The translations under genes were made by a program, and so were the position numbers. From contig JAVKOQ010000003.1 in the NCBI GenBank assembly GCA_031835245.1, positions 1 through 64,000 of the forward strand: a stretch of DNA of 64,000 bases, written 5' to 3'. This DNA is from Balamuthia mandrillaris. Its lineage: Eukaryota > Discosea > Longamoebia > Balamuthiidae. This document shows positions 1 to 11,560 of the stretch, piece by piece (position 1 is the first letter of the stretch; every line of letters begins with the position of its first letter). Under the pieces are notes generated by a model that ran no database searches, was not told the DNA's origin, and worked only from the letters and a program-made list of their open reading frames with translations.

Positions 1-180
1 CTGAGTACCCGCCCCTAACCAAAAACAATAAAAACAACACTTTAGCAACAAACCGTTGGAAAAAAGATGGTTGTTAAAGCTTATAATCAGCACTACAAGA
101 TCTAACAGTGCTCTGGCATGTGGTTCTTTCTTCTTTCTTTTTGTTTTTTCGCGAAAATCAAATAGCATTTGTGCAAAATT

Positions 181-358
181 TGTGCACAATACAGTTTCAG
201 TGTTTTGTTCTACCAAAAATATTCTGACTCTCTAACACTTTATTAATACTTAACATATAATATATCTTCTTATAGCCCTTGAGTTGCTCTTTAAGATGAT
301 ACTATTATTATATTTTAAAAGCTGATTCTTAGGTCAAAATCGAGCATAGAACTCTAAC
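181..358. repeat. Dispersed 178 bp repeat, copy 1
   Basis: This block recurs at 22911-23088 in the same orientation with the same length and about 90% identity. Copy 1 can be read as starting TG and, with base 359, ending CA, so a solo LTR is possible, but no target duplication was seen. The 180 bp upstream are AT-rich with no gene. The pair brackets almost the whole mobile-element cluster. Confidence 0.75.
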
Positions 359-436
359 AAAGCAAAGAGTTTGTTAATAAGATAACTAGTCAATTAGTCC
401 ATCTGTTCATCTATCTGCCCATTCATTCATCCATCA

Positions 437-444
437 GTCAGGCA

Positions 445-540
<96 letters not shown>
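437..540. repeat. GGCA tetranucleotide microsatellite
   Basis: About 25 tandem GGCA units with two GACA variants. Short reading frames rich in Leu-Pro-Ala-Cys across it are artefacts of the repeat. The sequence from here to about 1065 shows no gene. Confidence 0.95.
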
Positions 541-541
<1 letters not shown>

Positions 542-917
542 TGTTAGAACCTGAGCATAGAACCAAGAGAAAGATGGGAACCAAACATATTTAATGAAAG
601 GAAGAAAACAAGTGTGTTTGTGAGTGTGTTGTTTCTTCATTCATTCATTTGTTTGTTCTTGGTTGTGGGAAAAGTATTTATAGTTGAGAAGGCAATCAAG
701 GAAGGAAAGGGACTCGGGGTTGGGGAGTGACTTCTTGGTTTCTTTGTTCTTAAGTTCTAGGCTCAGGAAAGTTCCAGGGAAGGCAGGAGAAAGATCTTCG
801 GAATGGCTTGATGTTAACATAAAAGATCAATGATAGCTGACATGAGATTGTTGACAGAAAAGAGAAAAGAAACAAAGAAAGAAATGAAGAAAGAGTTGGT
901 TATGTTGGCAGTTGCCA

Positions 918-952
918 ACAGCAGGCAGGCAGGCAGGCAGGCAAGCAGGCAG
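918..952. repeat. Short GGCA microsatellite
   Basis: A second, short GGCA tract of about eight units with one GCAA variant, 400 bp from the larger tract. Confidence 0.85.
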
Positions 953-1064
953 TATGAATACAACCCTGCAATTAAACAACAAATAAAAGGGGTGATTCCT
1001 TTGAAAATATAGTATTGAGCAAGCAGACCTTTCAACTTGCATCCAGCAAGCAAGCAAACAAAAG

Positions 1065-2205
1065 AACAGAAAGGCCATGAAGGAGATTAGAAGCAGGCCA
1101 TAGAACAGTGTGCCTGCAAAGATGTAGAAAGGCTGTGAGAGTAATGTAGTTACAAAGGAGAAAAAAGGTCATAAGAAAGGAGAAAGAGACCATGAAGAGT
1201 AGTACAGCCACAAAGGAGAAGAAAGGCCATGGAGAGCAATCTGGCAGCAAAGAAAAAGAAGAAAAAGAAGAAGAAGAAAAAGAAGAAGAAGAAGAAGAAC
1301 CAGAAAAAGAAAGGCAATGGGAAGCAGTGTAACTACAAAGGAGAAGAAAGGTCATGAGGAAGGAGAAGAAAGGCTATGAAGAGTAGTTGGCAGCCACAAA
1401 GGAGAAGAAAGGCCATGAAAAGCAGTATAGCCATGAAGGAGAAGAAGAAAGGCCATGAAGAGCCGTTGAACCAGGAGAGAGGAGAAAGGCTGTGAAGAAC
1501 AGCACCATCACAAAGGAGAAAAAAGGCCATGAAGAGCGAGCAGTGAGAAAGGCTGTGCAGAGCAGTGTGGCTAGCCTCAAAGGAGAAGAAGGGTCATGAA
1601 GGAAAGGAAAGACCATACATAAATTGAAGAACGGCCATGAGGAAGGAAGGAGAAGAAAATGCCATGGAGAGCGGTGTGGCTACAAAGGAGAAGAGAAGCT
1701 GTGAAGAGCAAGCAATGTGGCCACAAAGAAGAAGAAAGGCCATCATAAAGAGGGAGATATACCATGGAGAGTGAGCAGTGTGGTTACAAAGGAGAAGAAA
1801 GGCTGGCCAGCCGGCCGGCCGGCCATGAAGAGCAGTGCAGTTGGCTGCAAAGGAGAAGAAAGGCCGGCCAGTCGTGGAGAGCAGTGCAGCTGCTCTCAAA
1901 GGAGAAAAGAGGCTAGACAGAGCAGTGCAGGTGGGCTCAAAGAAGAAGAATGGAGAAAGGCTGTGAAGAGCAATGTGGCAGGCATAAAGGAGAAGAAAGG
2001 CCAGCCATAAAGAGCAGTGTGAGCGGGCTCAAAGGAGAAGAAACGCCATGAGCAAGAGCAACATAGCCGCAAAGCAAAAGAAAGGAAAAGCCGTGAAAAA
2101 CAATGCACCCACCCACAAAGGAGAAGAAAGGCCTTGAAGGGCAGAGCAGCCACAAAGAAGAAAAAAGGCCTTGAAGGGGAGGAAACAAAGCCTTGGAGAG
2201 CAGTG
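1065..2205. repeat. Degenerate minisatellite, about 1.1 kb
   Basis: Imperfect tandem units of roughly 30-45 bp, each with a purine-rich core (AAAGGAGAAGAAAGGCCATG) followed by a variable AGAGCAGTGTGGC-like part. More than 20 units can be picked out by eye. Frames through it on both strands change repeat peptide at each indel, so it is not taken as coding. It ends at an oligo-T tract near 2213. Confidence 0.85.
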
Positions 2206-3364
2206 GCCATGTTTTTTTTTTTCTTTCTTTCTTTCTTTTTCTTTCTTTTTTGATTTATTAATGTTAATTTATTTTTTCCCCACCAGATGAAAAAAGACCG
2301 CGCACAGAGAGAGAGAGAGAGAGAGAGATGTGCGAGACCAAGGACCAAAACGCTTGTTGCTCGCCGCCAGACCGTCGCCTTGGGCTCAAAACTTGGGCGC
2401 TGATAGTACTCGATGAGGGCTATTTTTTGAGCCCTTCTCCGGCCAGGGAGGACCAGCTGCAAGCCCGCACCAGGATGCCCAAGGTCTGACCTCTTTGGAC
2501 CTCGGTCTCGCCCTCACCTCCCCCTCACAGACCCAAAAGCTGCATATGGATGGTACTCAACAAGGGCTATCTTTTGAGCCCGGGTACGCCATAGGAAAGC
2601 ATGGTCCAAGCCCACGCGATCCCCCACAACCACTCTTCACTCATTGACCATACTGGACTTGGTGGCACTTGGTGGAGCAAGAGAGCACCCAGCAGGTGCT
2701 CAAACTCAGCTCCCCTCTAGAACTCCCTTCAGGCTATAGTCGTCGTTTGCAACAAACCCTCTTGAGGCCAGGACGACCATCTGCAAGCCAGGACCATCCA
2801 TGCCCAACAGCACTCCATAGTGATGAGAGTTACTGCCTCCAAAGCAAACCACGTCTTCACTGTCACCATCACCACCACTGCTATCACTGCTGCTGCTGCT
2901 GACACTGAATTGGAATCTTAAGGACTGTTAGCTGTGCTAGGTTGTGAGAAGGAAGAGGAAGAAGAAAGTGGTTGTTTTTCTTGACTTCCTCATTTACTCA
3001 CTTGCTAGCTGGCTTGCTTTCTTTTCTATCCTCCAGCTCTTTCTTTTCTATCATTTAATCCCATCCTCATCACCTATCTACTCTGCTTTTCTCTTTTCTA
3101 TTTCTTCCATTTTCCTATGATTTTCACTGAGCCATTTTTATCTATTAATTATTTCCATTAAATCTCTTTTCTCATTGGATAACCACTTTTTCCTTGTTGT
3201 TGTTTTTTGGTCTTTGTTTCCATTTTGTTGTTGTTGTTTTTTTTTTTTTTTTGATAGAAAAGAAGAAAACAGTTTTTCTGTTTGCTGCAGTAGTGAGAAC
3301 GACACAGCACAGCAAAGGCAAATAAAAGTAATGAGAATGAACTTGTTTGCTCTCTTCTTTTCTT
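2206..3364. other. Non-coding stretch with short internal repeats
   Basis: No convincing gene. It holds T-rich tracts near 2213 and 3237, a GA run near 2310-2330, and three loosely repeated segments (near 2399, 2547 and 2761) sharing a motif that reads roughly GGGCTATTTTTTGAGCCC followed by CCAGG-ACC-TCTGCAAGCC. They may be remnants of an unrecognised repeat family. Confidence 0.4.
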
Positions 3365-3486
3365 AGCATAACAGTTGTGTGGACTTGCTTCCTTGGGCAG
3401 AAAAGCTCACTGCTGATGCTTCTTCAGCAAAGAGATGAAAACCAAGGGAGTAGGTCTGCATACATGATGCAACAACTGTGCAGACT
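3365..3486 (+). repeat. Satellite-like repeat, left part
   Basis: One unit and a partial unit of the repeat that continues at 15563. The core reads GACTTGCTTCCTTGGGCAG, then an AAAGCTnnnTGCTGATGC part and a CAGCAAAGAGATGAAA part. The gypsy element interrupts it after the GACT of the core. Confidence 0.85.
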
Positions 3487-3698
3487 TGTTGGAAAACCAA
3501 CAATTTGTGTCATTTTGACTTCCTGTTGACACTTTTCCTGGATACCCCAAATTCTCTCACCCCTTTTTTATTTTCCCTTTTTCCTCATGACACACTCAAA
3601 GCACACACTTTGGTCCACACCTCTTTCCTTGTGAATAAACCCAGAGTTGCTTATGTACTGTCCCTTTCTTGATCCGCAGGGTTTATCTTCCATCAACA
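3487..3698 (+). repeat. Gypsy 5' LTR
   Basis: A 212 bp LTR with TG...CA ends. Compared with the 3' LTR it has 11 substitutions, all transitions, and one T-run indel. Seven of the 11 fit decay of ancestral CpG, including two places where one copy has TG and the other CA. Confidence 0.93.
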
Positions 3699-5067
3699 TT
3701 TTTTTTAAGCGAACTCTTAGCAGCAAGAAAGGTTCAACCCCACCACAATGAGCAATGATGATGAGCACAGCACTCAATGTAGGGATGAATCATCCCCCAT
3801 GGAACTCCATCTCCTCATTGAAAAGGAGCAGGCCTCCATCCAACTCCTCATGGCCACATGGGATGAGCTCCTCCAATCTCTGCGCATACACCAGATGATC
3901 AATGAGGATGAAATCTTCACCTGACTAACAACCACAAAACGGGATCTCTACTCCACAGAGCAACGCATTCAGGAACTGGATCACGCTCTCCAGCAAGCAA
4001 AGTAGAAAGATCCCCAATACCTCTTCAAATGGCTCAACAGCCTCAAGCTTCATACCTCCAACATTGGCTACCTTGTAGAAGCTGTTGATATCCTCCTCAA
4101 GTGCACAGACAAATCCGTCTTTGAGCGCTACAAGACAACCATCACAAACACCATTACACAAGTGGACAAACAGTTGGACACCCTAACCCACATCATGAAC
4201 AAGATAGCAGACTGCCTCAAGCATATTGAGCTCAACCAAGTGGTCATAGCCCAATGACAACAATACACTGAGTCTGATAAGGTCAAAGAAGGTGAAGAGA
4301 GCCTCTTCTTCAACAGTCCAGCCCACATAGCGGACACCCCCTACCATGCAGTGAATATGTCTTTTACAGAACACCTGTTATTCTCCCCTTTGGCATGACC
4401 TACCTCTCTGGACTCTCCTTCATTCTCTATTAAGATTCTGACTGGTCTTCCAGCTTACAACCCTGAACATGATGGCAACCTGGAACCCTTCTTTCAGCAA
4501 TTGGAGAACAACCTTCAGATTGTCAACCTAAACCCCAACTTGTGGAACATGGCCCTAGCAAAATACACACAAGGGTCAAAGACCACTTCCAGCTGGGTAC
4601 AAAATAACATAGTAATACCTCACTTGCCATGGCATCAGGCCAGAGACATCTACACCACCCACTTCAGCAGCACAGAACTCCAAATCCATCTCCATGATGA
4701 CTTCTTCAAGCTGACTCACCGACCCAAGGAACCAGTGAGAAAGGTCATCAAGAGGATTGATAACATCCTTCAACAGATGGTCAAGCAGCCATCTGAAGCC
4801 CAAAAGATAGCCGCGCTGAAACGCTGCCTCAACCCTTGCCTCCTGGAATCAGTCAGCAACATATTGCTCTCACAGAACGCAGAGAAGTACAATGTAGCTG
4901 TGCAGATCGCCCTTAGCATTGAAGCTAATCTCTATGTACACAAGGCTCCCTCTAGCACCAGCTGCCCTCTTCATCCTACATCTGGACACTCAGTAGTTGA
5001 ATGTAAATGGATAAAGCAGATGAGAGACAACACCCAAACGCCTAGCAAGGCCAGTACCAGCCAACAC

Positions 5068-5285
5068 TGTGAAAACAGGGAGCAGAGTGAAGTACAGTGG
5101 AAGTGGAGAAAAGGTGTGTTTATTGTGTGATTGTCGCCTAGTTAGAAAGAATAACAGAGTTTGGTATTTAAGCTTGTTTGTAATCAAGAGAGAAAGAGAG
5201 ATACTTGGTGATTTGTTTCCTAGTAGATATTAGGAGAGCATTGTTGTGTGATTGCTTGATAGATTAAATTATTGATGTGTTAATA
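5068..5285 (-). repeat. Copia 3' LTR
   Basis: 218 bp, lying at the 3' end of the minus-strand element. A purine-rich tract (GTTGAGGGGGAG on the minus strand) directly precedes it and fits the polypurine tract that primes plus-strand synthesis. Confidence 0.9.
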
Positions 5286-7722
5286 CTCCCCCTCAACGTG
5301 AGGCTGATGTCTACATTGAAATGCTAGAGGTAGAAGGAGGAATAGATCTGAGTCCAAAGGATTGCATAAGCTTCTGTAGCTTTGTGCCAGAGAGTGATTT
5401 GGTCATTGTGTCAGCAATGTTGTCATGAGTTGAGATGTATTCTAATTGAATCTCTTTCCTTTTGATTCTCTGTCAGATGAAATGGTAGAGGATGCTGATA
5501 TGTTTTGTTCGTTCATGGAAGACTGTATTCTCAGTGATCTTGATGGTGCTTTGATTGTCCTCTAAGAGCTTGGTCAGTCCACATTGTGGATAACCAAGTT
5601 CATCAAGTAGAAGTCATAACCAGATTGCTTCATGAGCCGTAGTCTGAATCAGTGTAACTGATGAGTTGATCAGCGTTTGGCTTGTTGGCATCATAGATGA
5701 GAGAGAGGTCAATAGTGCCGTGGAGATAGCGCAGGATGTGTTGAAGAGATGAGTAATGGTATTCAGAAGGATCTGAATTGAATCAAGAGACTTGACTAAC
5801 AGCAGAAGAGATGTCTGGTCTTGTGTCACGGGCAGCCCAGAGTAGGCTTCTGATGATAGCTTGATAAAGTTGATCTTTCTCAAGTTTTGGTTTGTTTGGA
5901 GCATGCTTTGCAAGTCGTTCATTTGGAACTAGAGGCGTAGAAAGAGGTCTGCAATTGGACATGCCGTATTTCTCGAGAGTGTTGAGGATGAACTTGCATT
6001 GGTAGATGTAAGTGTGGTGATTGGGAATATCTCATTGGATTTCGAGTCCAAGAATGTATTTTGCTTCTCCAAGGTCTTTGATCTTGAATTTGTTTGCAAG
6101 TTGTTGTTTGATAGGGAGTATGATGTCTGTGCTTTTAGCAGCAATAAGGATGTCATTTACATAAAGTGTGATAATGATGAGATCTTCCCCTTCATCCTTG
6201 AAGTAGATGCACGGGTCAGCAAGACTTTGAGTGAATTCCATGCTGATGATCTGTTTGTGGATTTTGCGGTTTCAGCATCGGGCAGATTGTCATAGTCCAT
6301 AGAGTCCTTTCTGTAGCTTGCATACCCAATTAGGTCGTTTGGGGTCCATGTAGCCAGGAGGTTGCTGCATGAAGATCATTTCTTTGAGCTCTCCGTAGAG
6401 GAAGGCTGTTTGAATGTCCATTTGGTGAAGAACATAGTTGTGAAGAGTAGTGATGCAAATTACCACTTGTATTGATGTGTTGATGGCAATGGGAGAGTAT
6501 ATCTTGTAGTAATTGATACTGTATTGTTGAGTGAAGCCTTTGGTGACAAGGCGAGCTTTGTGCTTGTTAATGGTACCATCAGGGTTTTCTTTGATGGTGA
6601 AGTGCTAGCAGCAGTTGATGATGTTTTCGCCATTGGTAGGAGGAGGGGTTAGGATCCATGTTTGGTTTTGTCATATGGAGTCAATCTCACATCCCATGGC
6701 CTTATGCCATAGTTCATGTTCTAGGCAAGTAATGGTTTGTTGATAGGTTTTGGGAATGAACCGTGTAGCACAAAGAAGAGCATTTGCAGCTGCTTCTGCA
6801 GCTTTGAGAGAAGGTGCATGAAAGCGCACAGGGTACCTGTTAGAGAAACCTGGTGGTTAAGGGTTGGAAGGAGGGGCCGGTTTGGAAGAAGTTGTCTTCA
6901 TGTTTTGTGGTTGGGAAACAGGAACTGCAAAGCTAACATTGTGAGTAGTGGGACTTGGTGGATCAGAAGACAATCATGGTCATGGTCAGTCTACTACTTT
7001 TTTTCCTTTATTCTGTGAGGGCGTGGGAGGTGAGCTAGATGGGAGGGAAGTAGAAGGGGATGGTACAGATGATGTTGGTGATGCACATCTAGTGTAGGTA
7101 TCCGTTGCAGGCAATTCTCCTTTGTTGCTGGGAGCAACAGTAAGTGAAGATGAGGTAGGGATTGAGGCAGGAGCTGATGGTGGTGTAAGAGCCAAATCTA
7201 AAGATGAGGCTCCCCCTGAATTGGAGACGTGTTTGTCATCAGAAGTAGAAGGAAAGTAATCATCAGCGAACAAGAAGAGTCAAGAGACATCCTCTTTGAT
7301 GCTAGGAAGTACATTGTTAGTAGCATCACTGCTGCTATCACTTGTATTGGAGACGCCTTTCTGGGAAAGGGTTGTAGTCTCAGAAGGTCCGGGTTGCAAA
7401 GGTACCGTAGTTGGTTGAGGAATGATTGATGGAGCCTGGTCTGATGTAGTAGGGTTGGACAACGTTGATTGCGGAATGATCTTGGGAGGGCTGTCATCAT
7501 CTTCATTATTGCTAGTAGAGTAGTACACAATGGTACTCAGAGATTTAGTAGGAGGAATAATCACTGGTTCTTCTTTGATGAAGATGATGTCGCAACTAAC
7601 ATTGATACGGTTAGTGCTGAGGTTTAAGAGATGATGGGCTTTCACTCCATCTTCAGGTCCTAGGTAAAGACACTTGTGTGAGTGTGGGTCAAGTTTCTGT
7701 CAATGGGATTTGTTTGTGAGTG

Positions 7723-7752
7723 CATATCTATACCTGGTTAGGGGCGCGTGAC
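7723..7752 (+). repeat. Left terminal inverted repeat of piggyBac-like element
   Basis: 30 bp exactly complementary to 9203-9232, with near-matching sequence about 12 bp further in. The element proper probably starts with CCTGG at 7733; TATA precedes it and TATA follows the other end. Confidence 0.9.
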
Positions 7753-9222
7753 CGAGAAATTTCTGCAGTAAAATTTTTATTGGCAAAAAAAAAATTGAGT
7801 GAAAAAGAAGATGAAGAAGACCGAAAGGGCCGTGTGGGTACCTCTTCACAAGCCCAACGAAGGCGCTCACAAAAGAGCACACAGAGGCACTGTTGTTGAA
7901 GAACTGGCAAAGATGAGAAAGCTCCATGCAAAGCAAAAACAGCAGCAAAAACGACAGCCTATCACTGCCTTTAAAGAGGTTGAAGATGGTTATCTCACAT
8001 GGAGAGGGAGAGGGGACAAAGGCGGGCTTGCCAACCTTCCATGAACACCCTCTAAGGCCACTATTTTCAACGCACTTGCCCCTGATGGTGTTATTGAGGC
8101 CATGCTTGCAGACACTCAAGAAAGAAGGAAGATCGGACACCACCTCCCAACCATCAAAGATGTGCGCCAGTATTGGGCTGCCAAGACCTTCTTGTATAGC
8201 CGCCCCAATGACCTCTGGCAAGACAACTTCCCACTGCAGTTGGAGGAACAAACGGAAGAAGGTGATGTTATATGGAAGATGAAAATGGGTAAAGTTTGAT
8301 ATAAATGACTACAACACTTGTGGTTGACCCCAAACGCGGTTGAACAGCTCAACAAAGCAGCATTGGACCACATCCAGCTTCCTGAAGTGGTTACCATCAA
8401 TGAGAAACTTCTTCCTTTTGACGGAGAGTCTCCTTTCATCCGTTATTGCCCTAAGAAGGACCCACCTCTTGGTCATTGGATCACCGAGACAACATTCTTT
8501 GCTGCTACCACCGACCTTCCTTTCCTCCTCAATGCTTATCCTGTACAACAAAAAGAAGGTCCGACCATGCTACAGTTCTTTCAGCATGGCCTAAAAGACT
8601 TCCCTGCCTTCACAAAGACATCTATAGTAGTAGTTGCAGATGCTTACTACATTGATGACAGCTCTTGGACTTGGCTACAGGAACAAGGATATATGTACTT
8701 GCTAAGTGTCAACCCAACTCACTTCACTGAAGTCTGGGCAATCCTATGACCTCAAGTCAAGCATGTAGGAAACTTTGTGTTTGCATGGAATGAGCAAACA
8801 AACGGGATGACGATGTATTACTGGGACCCTGACCATGGAAAAAAATTTGTTTTAACCGACACCTTCTCCTACCACCACTCCAACATTGCCAAACTCGATC
8901 CTTCTGCCCTCTACTATACATATTCAGATCACTTCAAAGTTGGGAATGACTTGAACCACTTCTTCTACAAAAAAAGATATCCTTATCACTGTTGTGGATG
9001 GCAGTACTCCTTTGATGATTTTCACTTCACTATGCTCTTGTGGAACACTTATGTATTGTGGCATGAAGCACACAACTTAAGAGATGAGAGTGAGCAGATA
9101 CCCTGGAAAGAGTTCTGTTGTAGTCTTGCAAAAGAGCTTGGTAGAATTGTACATTGAATAAAGAATTTTTTCTTCTATTTTTTCCCTGCACAAAATTTCT
9201 CAGTCACGCGCCCCTAACCAGG
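7733..9222 (+). mobile_element. piggyBac-like DNA transposon in the copia element
   Basis: A 1.49 kb element with perfect terminal inverted repeats (CCTGGTTAGGGGCGCGTGAC) and one transposase gene. It lies inside the copia element, so it arrived after it. Flanking TATA on both sides could be a 4 bp target duplication, but because the flanks continue as an inverted repeat the exact border is ambiguous. Canonical piggyBac uses TTAA. Confidence 0.85.
7799..9157 (+). pseudogene. piggyBac-like transposase, broken by TGA codons
   Basis: One continuous frame of about 450 codons with in-frame TGA at 8042, 8297, 8306 and 8747 and no other internal stop. The middle resembles the DDE_Tnp_1_7 (piggyBac) catalytic region: TINEKLLPFDGE followed by YCPKKDPPLGHW aligns with the TIDEQLLGFRG...Y.P.KP..YG region, and VVADAYY fits the second Asp. 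The first catalytic Asp is Asn (codon 8399-8401), again explained by CpG decay of ATC-GAT. It would cut and paste the element by DNA cleavage but is inactive. Family assignment rests on motif reading only. Confidence 0.7.
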
Positions 9223-9232
9223 TATAGATATG
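9203..9232 (-). repeat. Right terminal inverted repeat of piggyBac-like element
   Basis: Exact inverse of 7723-7752. Confidence 0.9.
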
Positions 9233-11330
9233 TGGTACATCTGAAGACTTGAATGTGGTCGATGTTTAGAACAGTGCCTGTCCAAGCTTCTTCGGGAGTG
9301 ATGTTTTCAAGTGCTGCAGTGCCGATATGGTTGATGATGACTGTAGCCATATAAATAGCTTCAGCCCAGAACCATTTTGGTAGGCGAGCTTGCGTCATTA
9401 GACAGAGTGCTTTCTCGATAAGGGTGTGGTTTTTGCATTTCATAATGCCATTTTGTTGAGGTGTGTATGGTGCAGATCATTGTTGCTTTATGCCGTGGTT
9501 GGCCAGAACTTGTTTGAACAAAGCTCCAATTAATTCTCCACTGCCATCACAATGAAGAGTTTTGATGTTGAGATTGGTTTCATTGGTCATGAGCTTGATG
9601 AACTCTGAGAGGCGAAGGGTGGCTTTGTTTTTGTAGCAAAGAGTGTACATCCATGTTTTGCAAGAGAAGTCATCTGTGAATGTGATGAAGTATCATGCGC
9701 CTTGGATGGATGGAACATCCATGGGACCGCATAGATCAGTGTGGACTAGTTGGAGTCATTCTGTGGCGTGAAAGTTGGACTTCTTCAGAACCGGTGCTTT
9801 GTGTTGCTTGCTGAGAATGCATGGTTTGCATGTGCTGATGCTGTTGTTGTTGAGCATGATGCCCTGAACAAATGAAGGGAGGTGATGGAGAGAGTTGTGG
9901 TTGAGATGACCAAGATGTTGATGCCAAAGATGTGTTAGATTAATCATTGGGTGTGTGCTAGCAATGTATGCTGTGTGGCGACCATTATTGATGATGTGAT
10001 AGTCAGTCAGTAGGTAGTGTCCGTCATGTTTGGTTGCTGTTGCAACAATGTTGTTGTTTGCATCAATGATGTGGTAGTAGTTTAGCTGGAAGATGACCTT
10101 ATTGCCCTTGTCTGTAAGAGTGGCGACAGAAATAAGGTTCTTTGTGATGTCTGGGGCATAAAGAATGTTTGTGATTGGGGTTATCATATGACCATGGTTG
10201 GTACTTATGTTGATGGTACCAATGCTGAGGGTAGGGATGACGGAATCATCTCCGAGAAAGATGTTACCGGGTTGATTGTGGGAGAGGAAAGAGGAAAACT
10301 AATTATGCATATGCATGATGTGTTGTGTAGCACCAGAGTTGATATACCACAGAAGATGTTTATTGTTAGAAGATGAAGAGGTGGCAATGTTAGCGGAGGC
10401 GTTAGCCAGCATGTTGTTGAGTTTGTAACACTCATTAGTGGAATGCGAATGAGAGTTATGGATTTTGCAGTACTTGGTGCTGCCATCACTGTAGCTGTTG
10501 TCATCACTGTTGTTATTCCCATCACTGTTGGATGAAGAACCTGGTGGGGGTTTATGTCCTCTGTCGTGTCAAGTTTGTCAACATCCTTGTCCTTGTCCTC
10601 GTCCTCATCCTTGTCCTTGTCCTTGTCCTTGTTCTCATCTTTGCCCACGGCCTTGACCCTATCCGTGTCCTCCATGTCCACTTGCGTCAGCAGGGCAAGC
10701 AAAAGCATCAGTGGGCTGGTTAGTCCAGCAGTAATGTGACAAAATGATCACAGCAACTTCATCTGGCTTGTTCAGTATGTCATCCAGCCTGGCATTGAAA
10801 AGATCCTGGTACTCTTACAGGAGAGTGCCGATGAGGAAGGATGACTCGAGCGCTTCCATCATGGTGTTACTGTTCGACTTGAGCTCTTGCACTAGATTGC
10901 AGAACTGGGTGATGTGGGCATCCATGTCATTGTCAAGGAGAGGAGCGGTGAGTTGTTTTACAAGGGAAACTGTTGTTCAGGGATCCTTGCGATTGTACTG
11001 TTTTTCCAATTTCATCATCATGTTGATGGGATTTTCAAGGTCCTTGATGTGAAGGAAGACGGTGTTGTTAACATGTTTTGTGAGGAGGTGCATAGCAAGG
11101 TTGAACACCTTTTGTTGGGCGTTGTAATTCTGGTGTGCCGCAATGGTAGTTTCTAGAGCAGGATCAAGGTCCTTGTCAGGCTTAGCAATGACTTGTGTCT
11201 TGCTGTCATAGCACTCAAGCACTCCTTTAGCGCGGGCATAATGGGTGAATCTCGCACACCAAGTGTCCCAGCCTTTCCTGGTAAAGATCGGTAGGTCATG
11301 TGTTGTAGTTTTCTCCATCTTGTAGAGTAA

Positions 11331-11342
11331 GGGCTCATAACC
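11331..11342 (-). promoter_or_regulatory. Copia primer-binding site, initiator-tRNA type
   Basis: Directly inside the 5' LTR the sense strand reads GGTTATGAGCCC. This is complementary to the anticodon stem-loop of eukaryotic initiator tRNA-Met (GGGCTCATAACC type). Drosophila copia is known to prime from an internal initiator-tRNA fragment rather than the 3' CCA end, and this site fits that mode. Confidence 0.6.
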
Positions 11343-11560
11343 TGTGAAAACAGGGAGCAGAGTGAAGTACAGTGGAAGTGGAGAAAAGGTGTGTTTATTG
11401 TGTGATTGTTGCCTAGTTAGAAAGAATAACAGAGTTTGGTATTTAAGCTTGTTTGTAACCAAGAGAGAAAGAGAGATACTTGGTGATTTGTTTCCTAGTA
11501 GATATTAGGAGAGCGTTGTTGTGTGATTGCTTGATAGATTAAATCATTGATGTGTTAATA
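11343..11560 (-). repeat. Copia 5' LTR
   Basis: 218 bp, about 98% identical to the copy at 5068-5285. The lower divergence than the gypsy LTR pair agrees with later insertion. Confidence 0.9.

Larger units (their letters stand above)
5290..11318 (-). pseudogene. Copia gag-pol polyprotein, degenerate
   Basis: Gag starts near 11318. A zinc-knuckle-like C...H...C lies near 10450. The protease motif near 10340 reads NSGAT where the family has DSGAT. The pre-integrase domain (HLGHLNHNSL, CKPC) lies at 9750-10190. The integrase core carries FTDDF and PYTPQQNG, with TGA just before YFITF and SAPYT where the family normally has Arg or a similar residue. RT reads YVND where YVDD is expected (near 6155), and RNase H lies at 5300-5900. 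In-frame stops are mostly TGA, with some TAA and TAG. The piggyBac insertion splits integrase from RT. Confidence 0.85.
5068..11560 (-). mobile_element. Ty1/copia element nested in gypsy gag
   Basis: Minus-strand LTR retrotransposon, with domain order gag, protease, integrase, RT, RNase H. Its 218 bp LTRs differ at four positions, all transitions, two of them CpG. It interrupts the gypsy frame between the gag body and the zinc knuckle. The LTR outer end on the sense strand reads TATTAACACA and the inner end TTTTCACA, so the usual TG start is not obvious. No clean target duplication was found. A piggyBac-like transposon sits inside it at 7733-9222. Confidence 0.9.

Noticed and set aside
1032-1899. 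Leu/Ser-rich membrane-like frames across the minisatellite
   Set aside because: Reading frames change at each unit and reflect the purine-rich repeat; no domain or conserved repeat peptide is kept.
437-2205. CRISPR-like array
   Set aside because: Repeats are direct microsatellite and minisatellite units without constant spacers, in a eukaryotic context with no cas genes.
10205-10708. Lys-Asp repeat protein on the minus strand
   Set aside because: It is an out-of-frame reading of a Gly-Gln-rich section of the copia gag region.
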